A stretch of DNA of 64,000 bases, taken from positions 60,500 through 124,499 of the forward strand of contig MKUL01000048.1 of the NCBI GenBank assembly GCA_001897795.1, read 5' to 3'. Made by a program: the position numbers and the translations under genes. Shown piece by piece: positions 36,417-43,284 of the stretch (position 1 is its first letter; every line of letters begins with the position of its first letter). The notes under the pieces were generated by a model that was not told the DNA's origin, did not search any database, and saw only the letters and a list, made by a program, of their open reading frames with translations. This stretch comes from Alphaproteobacteria bacterium 41-28 (GTDB lineage Bacteria > Pseudomonadota > Alphaproteobacteria > UBA9655).

Positions 36417-36444
36417 ATACCCACCCTATGGGGTGGGTATTTTT
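36417..36444 (+). terminator. Rho-independent terminator
   Basis: ATACCCACC and GGTGGGTAT pair over nine bases with a short loop, followed by TTTTT. A second perfect hairpin, CACCTCAAT/ATTGAGGTG, lies at 36637-36656 in the same gap. Confidence 0.8.
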
Positions 36445-36480
36445 GTGAACACCTTAAAACCAAACATATTTTCCAGAGTC

Positions 36481-36583
36481 GTCATTGCGAGCCTCTAGAG
36501 GAGGCAAAGCAATCTTGTGCAAATATTTATCGGTATTTAGATTGCTTCGTCCCCCCGTTTGACGGGGGTCCTCGCAATGACGA
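36481..36583. repeat. GTCATTGCGAG...CTCGCAATGAC palindromic repeat, copy A
   Basis: The element opens with GTCATTGCGAGCC and closes with CTCGCAATGACG, with AAGCAATC and GATTGCTTCG inside and a CCCCCG/CGGGGG hairpin near the right end. The same words recur at 36740, 38428, 46366 and 58031. Confidence 0.8.
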
Positions 36584-36714
36584 TAACGTATTGAATTTTC
36601 TTTATTATATAAATTCTGTTAGACGCTAAGATAAGCACCTCAATCCATTGAGGTGTTCAAGAATGTATGATATAACTCATTCATAATTGAATTTGACAAT
36701 TTATATGAGGAATT

Positions 36715-37515
36715 ATGGGTAAGGAAAATTATATTAATACTGGATTGCTTCGCTTCGCTCGCAATGACGAATCTGAAAGAGCCGTCATTGCGAGGAGCTT
36801 TGCTCCGAAGCAATCTAGGAAAAATTACATAAGGATAGCGGCATTCCTTCTTACATCAATTGTCCTGAAACCAACTGCTCTCTATGCTCAAGAAAACCCT
36901 GCGCTTGTGGTTGACTTGATTAATCGTGTTGGCGCAGTTGAAGCTGAAAACCGAGAACTCCGTGGGCAGCTCGAAGAAGCCCACCACGAATTAACCTCTC
37001 TGACCCAACGGATGGAAACCCTCAGTGCTGATGTGGACTATCGTCTGAGTAATCCTGAAAGTGGAGCTCATTTACCAGCGTCTTCTTCTGCTCCTCTCCC
37101 ATTGAAAAGGGAAGGAGTGGCATCAACAAGTACTCCTTCAACAGCGACTGCAGAGTATGAGAAGGCACGCTCCCTCTTAGAACAAGGTGACTATGCGGCT
37201 GCTGAACACGCTTTTTCAGCTTTTTTGGCAACTTATGGAACAGATGAGCTTGCAGGGGCTGCTCAGTATTGGTTGGGTGTGACTTTTTTTGTGCGAGGTG
37301 ACCATGAAAAAGCGGCTTCTACCTTTGCAAAAGGGTATAAGACCTATCCTAAGTCTTCAAAGGCTCCGGATAATTTATTAAAGCTCGCAAAATCCTTATC
37401 GGCACTAGATCGTAAGGCGGATGCATGCACAGCCTTGGAACAACTTGTTTCCGAACATCCCAAATCCCACGTAAGTGAGGTTTCAAGCGAAAAGAAGAAG
37501 CTAGGATGCCAGTAA
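36715..37515 (+). CDS. cpoB: Cell division coordinator CpoB/YbgF-like, with repeat-derived N-terminus
   Basis: The 266-residue protein has a signal-type hydrophobic segment at about residues 41-60 (RIAAFLLTSIVLKPTALYAQ), a coiled coil (VEAENRELRGQLEEAHHELT) and C-terminal TPRs (ARSLLEQGDYAAAEHAFSAF onward), which is the YbgF/CpoB order. CpoB links the Tol-Pal complex to peptidoglycan synthesis at division. Residues about 10-35 (LLRFARND, VIARSFAPKQS) are encoded by a palindromic repeat that is otherwise intergenic. No ATG, GTG or TTG lies between the repeat and the signal segment, so the repeat must be translated unless a non-standard start is used. tolB and pal are not adjacent. Confidence 0.8.
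   Translation: MGKENYINTGLLRFARNDESERAVIARSFAPKQSRKNYIRIAAFLLTSIVLKPTALYAQENPALVVDLINRVGAVEAENRELRGQLEEAHHELTSLTQRMETLSADVDYRLSNPESGAHLPASSSAPLPLKREGVASTSTPSTATAEYEKARSLLEQGDYAAAEHAFSAFLATYGTDELAGAAQYWLGVTFFVRGDHEKAASTFAKGYKTYPKSSKAPDNLLKLAKSLSALDRKADACTALEQLVSEHPKSHVSEVSSEKKKLGCQ
36740..36819. repeat. Palindromic repeat copy B, inside the cpoB coding region
   Basis: TGGATTGCTTCGCTTCGCTC then GCAATGACG forms one hairpin half and CGTCATTGCGAGGAGC then TTTGCTCCGAAGCAATC the other. It is in frame with the cpoB start ATG at 36715. Confidence 0.8.
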
Positions 37516-37613
37516 GCAGTATAGCAGAGAACAGTGTAGCAGAATGGCAGAAAAGCAGAATTCAGAAAAAAAGTAGAATCAAAAAGTAACCTTTGACAGA
37601 TAAGTTCGTTGAT

Positions 37614-38381
37614 TTACCTTAACACTGCTCTTCTGCTACACTGCCTCCAAGTCCACTTCACTCCTTCCAATAGGGGAGCATAAAGGTCTTCCTTTAAAGG
37701 GATCTGCACACTGTTGATCTCCTCCAAAGATGGAGGTCGGGCTAAAAACTTGATCCTCGGAGCCTGTGTGATAAGGGCAAGAGGTGTTTGCTCCGCCCCT
37801 TCTCCCATAAGAAGAACGGATGAGGCTGCGAGTGCATCTAAATTATTGATGTGCGTCACACGAAGATTTGTGCCATAAATATCGGGCTTGCCAACATAAC
37901 TATAGAGTGGTTCAAACCCACACCAACCTAAAGAAATTCCCGTCACACCTCGACGCAAAGGAGTCGTGTGGCTGTCCGTGATAATGATTCCTAGGGAATC
38001 AATTTTATCCCTTTGGCGGAGCGTGTTCCAAATCAAGGTAGCTGTATCTTGGATATCCTCAGGAAATAAGATATAAACCCCGTTCCCATTTGATTCGTCA
38101 ATTCCAGCAGAGGGAATGAGAATACCATTAGTAATGGTAAGGTAAATATCGTATGCATTCCTTTCGTTTTCGCTTAAATAGGCGTCTGCTTCTTGCTCTA
38201 TGAGAGCATATTTATCGCCCACATCCTCTTTATCCACGACTCGTCCTTGGCAAAGACTGATAATCTTAGAGGTTATAGCAAGAATTGACCCTTCCTCAAG
38301 AGGAGGCACATAGGCATTAAGGATATCGTTGAGTGATTCACCGACTTGAATGAGGTGCGTTTTCAGGGGCTTAATGTGCAT
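37614..38381 (-). CDS. CofE-like gamma-glutamyl ligase (putative folate-related)
   Basis: The 255-residue protein belongs to the F420-0:gamma-glutamyl ligase fold: LAITSKIISLCQGRVV, GIDESNGNGVYILFP, IIITDSHTTPLRRGVTGISL and YVGKPDIYG are its conserved blocks, and metal-binding Asp/His residues are present. In F420 makers CofE adds glutamates to F420; in Chlamydia and some other intracellular bacteria a homolog is proposed to glutamylate folate. No F420 gene is seen here, so the folate role is more likely. The last residues (WRQCSRRAVLR) overlap a GCAGTGTAGCAGAAG-type low-complexity stretch and may be an extended end. Confidence 0.75.
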   Translation of the reverse strand: MHIKPLKTHLIQVGESLNDILNAYVPPLEEGSILAITSKIISLCQGRVVDKEDVGDKYALIEQEADAYLSENERNAYDIYLTITNGILIPSAGIDESNGNGVYILFPEDIQDTATLIWNTLRQRDKIDSLGIIITDSHTTPLRRGVTGISLGWCGFEPLYSYVGKPDIYGTNLRVTHINNLDALAASSVLLMGEGAEQTPLALITQAPRIKFLARPPSLEEINSVQIPLKEDLYAPLLEGVKWTWRQCSRRAVLR

Positions 38382-38427
38382 GATCTTGATTCTACTTTTT
38401 TAAGCTACCTTGAACAATAAGAAGTTT

Positions 38428-38519
38428 TCTGGATTGCTTCAGCCACTTCGTGGCTTCGCAATGACGATGTGGGTGGATCGTCATTGCGAGGCTCTGAAAG
38501 AGCCGAAGCAATCCAGAAA
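38428..38519. repeat. Palindromic repeat copy C
   Basis: TTCTGGATTGCTTCAGCC opens it, TTCGCAATGACGATG and ATCGTCATTGCGAGG face each other in the middle, and CCGAAGCAATCCAGAAA closes it. It lies in the divergent-looking gap upstream of the CofE-like gene and downstream of degP. Confidence 0.85.
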
Positions 38520-38556
38520 CTGCTTTTCTTCTGAACTCTGCTACACTGAATACTGC

Positions 38557-40056
38557 CTATGGCGCCGTCGCTTCAGATCCGATTTTAAGGGAAACAAAGC
38601 GCGGTTCGCCCTCACGTTTTAGGAGAAGAAGAACAGATTTTCGGTTCTCTTTTTCTGCATTTTTTATGATATTAACAACATCTTGAGGTGTTTTAACCTC
38701 CTGTTGACTGATTTCCATAATAATATCTCCCTTGCGTATACCTTTTTCAGCCGTAGGACTTTCAGGCTCAACTTGAGCAATGTAAACTCCTTGGGAGTCT
38801 TTAGATATATCATAATTATGACGGTCTTCTTCTGAAACATCTGAAAGAGATTGAAGGGTCATATCATGAATGACCACGCCTTTCGCAAGCTCCTTGCCCC
38901 CTTCTGGAGAGGGAATGACACCTGCCTCCTCAGCTTCTTCATACTCACCAACTTGAACTGGAATGACAAGAATCTTCCCTTTTCGCCAGAGGGTAATGGG
39001 AACTTTTGTTCCAACAGCAATGTCACCTACAATTCTGGGTAAGCTGCGTTCCCCTTTGATTTCCACATTTCCAACTTTCAAAATAAGATCTCCCGTTTGA
39101 AGCTTAGCCTTGGCAGCAGGTCCATCTTTGACAACGCTTCCCACGAGAGCACCGTTAAGGTCTTTAAGGCCTAAGGCTTCTGCAATGTCTTCAGTGACCG
39201 GTTGGATGCGAACACCAATCCACCCTCGTTTAGTACGACCGTATTGACGAATTTGATTGATAACCTTTTGCACAATTTCAGATGGGATCGCAAATCCTAT
39301 GCCTACGCTAGCTCCCGTAGGTGTAAAAATTGCTGTATTTATCCCTACAACTTTTCCTGACATATCAAACATGGGACCGCCAGAATTACCTAAATTAATG
39401 GAAGCGTCAGTTTGAATATATCCATCAATGAAATCTCCAGAACGGCTGCGTTCACCAATATCACGAGCAAGATGGGAAACAATTCCCGCAGTGACAGTTC
39501 CACCCAGCCCAAATGGATTTCCAATCGCAACGATCCAATCTCCGGTGCGTAGTTTTGTTGAATCGCCCCACTGTACGAAGGGAAGCTTTTTATCAGCCTT
39601 AATTTTTAAAACCGCAACATCGGTGCGGCGATCACGCCCTACAATAGTCGCCTTAAGTTCCGTATTATCATTTAAAATGACTGTGATTTGATCCGCATCA
39701 GAGACAACATGATAATTTGTGACAATGTATCCTTCTGGGTCGATAATGAATCCAGATCCTAATGAGGTTGCATTTCGAGGGCCATCTGGTTTCATACGAT
39801 CCATAAATTCTTTAAAGAAATCTTCCAAAGGAGACTCTTTTGAAAAGGGGATATCTAGAGGGGATTGACCAGACTCTCCCTGTCCACGAACGAGGGTTGT
39901 TGTTGAAATATTTACAACTGCTGGGACAAGAGGCTCGACGAGATCTGCAAAACTATGGGGTCCCACTGCGGAAGTTTCTGCATATGTTATTGTTGTCAGA
40001 GTCAGAGAAACGAACAAAGTTAGCGTTACTTTTTTTAAACACGTTCTCATCGACAT
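38557..40056 (-). CDS. degP: DegP/HtrA periplasmic serine protease
   Basis: The 499-residue protein has a signal peptide (about residues 1-26), the trypsin-like domain with His in TNYHVVS, Asp in RRTDVAVLK and Ser in GNSGGP, and two PDZ domains (from RGWIGVRIQPV and from DSQGVYIAQV). It degrades or refolds damaged envelope proteins. ATG 40056 has AAGGAG 9 bases upstream. It follows hflC with a 13-bp gap, the standard alphaproteobacterial hflK-hflC-degP operon. Confidence 0.93.
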   Translation of the reverse strand: MSMRTCLKKVTLTLFVSLTLTTITYAETSAVGPHSFADLVEPLVPAVVNISTTTLVRGQGESGQSPLDIPFSKESPLEDFFKEFMDRMKPDGPRNATSLGSGFIIDPEGYIVTNYHVVSDADQITVILNDNTELKATIVGRDRRTDVAVLKIKADKKLPFVQWGDSTKLRTGDWIVAIGNPFGLGGTVTAGIVSHLARDIGERSRSGDFIDGYIQTDASINLGNSGGPMFDMSGKVVGINTAIFTPTGASVGIGFAIPSEIVQKVINQIRQYGRTKRGWIGVRIQPVTEDIAEALGLKDLNGALVGSVVKDGPAAKAKLQTGDLILKVGNVEIKGERSLPRIVGDIAVGTKVPITLWRKGKILVIPVQVGEYEEAEEAGVIPSPEGGKELAKGVVIHDMTLQSLSDVSEEDRHNYDISKDSQGVYIAQVEPESPTAEKGIRKGDIIMEISQQEVKTPQDVVNIIKNAEKENRKSVLLLLKREGEPRFVSLKIGSEATAP

Positions 40057-40069
40057 TTTAGGCTACTCC

Positions 40070-40927
40070 TTACCTATTCAAATATTTAAAGAAGTTATCT
40101 TTAGGGGAAAGAATAAAGGTTGTTGTTTCAGGGTTCAAGGCTGCTCTATAGGCATTTAAAGAACGATAAAAGTCATAAAAATGGATGTCTTTACCGTAAA
40201 TAGATGCTGCCTTTTCTGTAACGTAGGCATCTCCCTGTCCCCGAATGATTTCAGATTGCTTCGTGGCTTCTGCAAGGATAATCGTACGTTCTTTATCAGC
40301 GGTTGCTTTTATTTCTTGGGCCGCTTCATCCCCACGGGAGCGGAATTCTTGAGCTTCTTGCTTACGCGCACTGATCATCCGGTTGAAAATGGCTTCGCTG
40401 TTGGCCGTAGGCAAATCAGTACCTCGGAGCTGCAAATCCACAACTTCTATGCCAAATGCTTTCGCGGCTATATTCATTTGATCTCGAATTGTTCTTGAAA
40501 TTTCAGCCCTTTTTGGAGATAGGACATCCGTTAATTTGACTTGCCCTAAAACGCTGAGAGCAATGGATTGGTTTAAAATGCGCAAACGTTGCTCGGCGCC
40601 TTCCTCATTCATAACAGTTCGATAGAATAGGGCAGGATCAACAATACGGTAGCGGGCAAAGGTATCCACCAATAACCTTTTTTGATCCGCGAGTGTTGCT
40701 GGAATCGCTGAAAGGTCAAAATCGAGGATACGATTATCATAACCTCTGACGTTTTGCAAAAAAGGAATTTTTACATAAAGTCCGGGTTCTTTTATGACCC
40801 TTATCAATTTACCAAACTCAAGTACAAGAGTTTGTTGAGTTTGCTGCACAACAAAAAGAGATCCCAAGAGAATGCCGAAAACGACAAGAACTGGAATTGC
40901 AAAAACGATAAGTGATTTCGGATTCAT
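40070..40927 (-). CDS. hflC: HflC, SPFH-domain protease modulator
   Basis: The 285-residue protein has one N-terminal membrane segment (residues 5-27) and a band-7/SPFH domain, with VVQQTQQTLVLEFGKLIRV and a long C-terminal helix with QEAQEFRSRGDEAAQEIKA. HflC forms a periplasmic-facing ring with HflK around FtsH. Its ATGA overlaps the hflK stop by four bases, so translation is coupled. Confidence 0.93.
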   Translation of the reverse strand: MNPKSLIVFAIPVLVVFGILLGSLFVVQQTQQTLVLEFGKLIRVIKEPGLYVKIPFLQNVRGYDNRILDFDLSAIPATLADQKRLLVDTFARYRIVDPALFYRTVMNEEGAEQRLRILNQSIALSVLGQVKLTDVLSPKRAEISRTIRDQMNIAAKAFGIEVVDLQLRGTDLPTANSEAIFNRMISARKQEAQEFRSRGDEAAQEIKATADKERTIILAEATKQSEIIRGQGDAYVTEKAASIYGKDIHFYDFYRSLNAYRAALNPETTTFILSPKDNFFKYLNR

Positions 40928-42018
40928 TGAGCGGCCTCCTCAGGCTTTGCGGATTTGAACTTAAGTTCAGGAAGCGGGAGGTAAGGAAGTGTCCCTTGTC
41001 CCCCTTCCATAATAAGCTTTTGCGCACTTTCGAGAATGGTTTGCATAGCATCTAGGTAAAGTCGTTTCTGAGTAACATCCGGTGCTTTTGAATATTGATC
41101 AAGCACCAAGAGAAAGCGTGAAGTTTCTCCATCAATATCCGCCATGACTTTGGCTTTATAGGCTTCTGCGTCTTGGATAATTTTCTTAGCCTGTCCACGG
41201 GCGACCGGAACGATAGAATTTCGGTAAAACTCCGCATTATTACGTTTTGTCTCTAAATCAGCTTTTGCCCTTTGAACGTCCAAATAGGCGTCCGTAACTT
41301 GAGTGGTTGGAGGCGTTACTTTTAGGAGTTCAACTTGAGAAATTTCAACACCTAACTTATAGTCGTCCAATAGTTTTTGCAGCATTTCACGAAGTTGAAT
41401 ATTGATCTTACTCCTTCCTTCTGAGAGGATCTGAGCAATAGGTGTTTGAGCAATCACGGAGCGCACAATGCTATCAGCCGCTGCTCTGATGGTAGAGTCG
41501 GGAGACTTTACGTTAAATAAGAAATCACCTAAATTTTTAATTCGCCAGTTTACAGCATACTGGACATCAGCAATATTCTCATCCCCTGTCAACATTAATG
41601 CACCTTCACCACTAAGATTACCAGTGTTAGGTTGATTGGCATTTGTATTCGTTAGAATGTTAATCGCAGTTACATTGCGAATTTGAGCCGTTTCAATAGG
41701 AGTAGGAAGGTGATAATTTATTCCGGGATCAGTTGTGCGAACCCACTTTCCAAAGCGGAGGATTGCAGCTTGTTCATCTTGTTGAACGGTATAAATACCT
41801 GTAAGCAGCCATAAAAAAAAGATACCGCCAGCGATGTACCATAAGGTGCGGCCACCTCCTTTCCCATCTTTTGGAAGGAGCTTTTTAAACTTATCCTGAC
41901 TCTTTTTAAAAAGGTCTTCAATATCGAGGCTTTCGTCGTTACGTTGCCTTGGTTTTCTCGTCCAGGAATTATTGTCCCCGTGACCCCATGGGCCTTCATC
42001 ATCGTCTTTTAAGCTCAT
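40924..42018 (-). CDS. hflK: HflK, SPFH-domain protease modulator
   Basis: I chose ATG 42018 (MSLKDDDEGPWGHG) because AAGGAG lies 9 bases upstream; the longer frame to 42081 lacks a site and runs into the mrp promoter. The 364-residue protein has the Gly/Asp-rich head WGHGDNNSW typical of HflK, one membrane segment (TLWYIAGGIFFLWLLTGIYT) and the SPFH domain. It partners with HflC to control FtsH. It is divergent from mrp, 77 bp apart. Confidence 0.93.
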   Translation of the reverse strand: MSLKDDDEGPWGHGDNNSWTRKPRQRNDESLDIEDLFKKSQDKFKKLLPKDGKGGGRTLWYIAGGIFFLWLLTGIYTVQQDEQAAILRFGKWVRTTDPGINYHLPTPIETAQIRNVTAINILTNTNANQPNTGNLSGEGALMLTGDENIADVQYAVNWRIKNLGDFLFNVKSPDSTIRAAADSIVRSVIAQTPIAQILSEGRSKINIQLREMLQKLLDDYKLGVEISQVELLKVTPPTTQVTDAYLDVQRAKADLETKRNNAEFYRNSIVPVARGQAKKIIQDAEAYKAKVMADIDGETSRFLLVLDQYSKAPDVTQKRLYLDAMQTILESAQKLIMEGGQGTLPYLPLPELKFKSAKPEEAAQ

Positions 42019-42094
42019 TACTAACGACTCCTTTTCATTCTTTTGAATGTTGAGTATAGATGATCTGACTCTTTTAGGCAATTAGGATGGTCTT

Positions 42095-43144
42095 ATGTCC
42101 CTTGAATCGCAAATCACCAGTGCTCTTAAAACACTTGTAGATCCTTTATCTGGACAGGATATTGTATCAGAGGGGCTTCTCCAGGGTTTAAATATTACAT
42201 CCTCAGGTAAAGTTAGCTTTATTTTAGAAATAAATACTGAATACATGAATGAGGGATTAAAACTTAAAGAAAAGGCAACTTCTCTTTTGGAAAAGATTCA
42301 AGGAGTTACGCATGTTCAAATTGCTCTCACTGCCCAGCGCAAACCCAAAGCTCACAATCCATTGGCAAAAGAGATTCCTGGAGTTAACCATATCCTTGTC
42401 GTCGGATCGGGGAAGGGGGGTGTTGGAAAGTCGACGACGGCCGCTAATTTGGCCTGCGCTCTTCAATCGATGAATTTAAAAGTCGGCATTTTGGATGCGG
42501 ATATCTATGGACCATCCCTTCCGCGACTTTTAGGTATCAACCAAAAGCCCTCTTCTGATGATGGAATATTCATCAATCCTCTTGAAGTTCATGGCCTGAA
42601 GTGCATGTCCATGGGATTTATGATCGATGAAAAAATGCCAACTATTTGGCGTGGCCCTATGATGCAAAAAGCTCTTCATCAAATGCTTCGTCAAGTAAAG
42701 TGGGGGGATCTTGATGTTCTTGTCATTGATTTGCCACCTGGTACAGGAGATGTCCACCTGACTCTCGCTCAAACGACATTATTATCTGGGGCTATTATCG
42801 TTTCAACTCCTCAAGATCTTGCTTTGATTGATGCCAGAAAGGGACTTGAAATGTTTTTAAAAGTGAGTGTACCAGTCTTAGGACTTGTGGAAAATATGAG
42901 CTATTTTCTTTGTCCTCATTGTCAAATGCGATCAGAGATATTTGAGCATGGTGGTGTGCATAAAGAAGCTCAAATTCTTGGGGTTCCTCTTTTGGCTGAA
43001 GTTCCTCTACATATTGCCATCCGTGAAGCTTCAGAAAAAGGCACGCCTATTGTTCTTTCAAATCCAGCTTCCCCCGAAGGAAATATTTATCAAAACCTCG
43101 GCCAAAGAGTGTGGGCGAGTTTAAAAAAGTCTAGCAAAGCTTGA
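42095..43144 (+). CDS. mrp: Mrp/ApbC Fe-S carrier ATPase
   Basis: The 349-residue protein has an N-terminal MIP18/DUF59 domain and a deviant Walker A GKGGVGKST (residues 106-114), DADIYGPSLPR, VIDLPPGTGD and the CPHC Fe-S motif at about 267-271. It carries iron-sulfur clusters to target enzymes. The downstream gap 43145-43284 is very AT-rich with no hairpin terminator that I can see. Confidence 0.92.
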   Translation: MSLESQITSALKTLVDPLSGQDIVSEGLLQGLNITSSGKVSFILEINTEYMNEGLKLKEKATSLLEKIQGVTHVQIALTAQRKPKAHNPLAKEIPGVNHILVVGSGKGGVGKSTTAANLACALQSMNLKVGILDADIYGPSLPRLLGINQKPSSDDGIFINPLEVHGLKCMSMGFMIDEKMPTIWRGPMMQKALHQMLRQVKWGDLDVLVIDLPPGTGDVHLTLAQTTLLSGAIIVSTPQDLALIDARKGLEMFLKVSVPVLGLVENMSYFLCPHCQMRSEIFEHGGVHKEAQILGVPLLAEVPLHIAIREASEKGTPIVLSNPASPEGNIYQNLGQRVWASLKKSSKA

Positions 43145-43284
43145 GACTCCCTAAATACATATAATTATATTACATTTTTATTTATAAATATTTCTTAATA
43201 AATAATAAATACCTTTTTATACATATATTAATACTTATTGATTATTATGAGATGAAAATAAGATTAAATATGAAGGAGAGGTAA

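Noticed and set aside
42019..42081. N-terminal extension of HflK to 42081.
   Set aside because: No ribosome site and it would reach into the mrp promoter; ATG 42018 has AAGGAG at a good distance.
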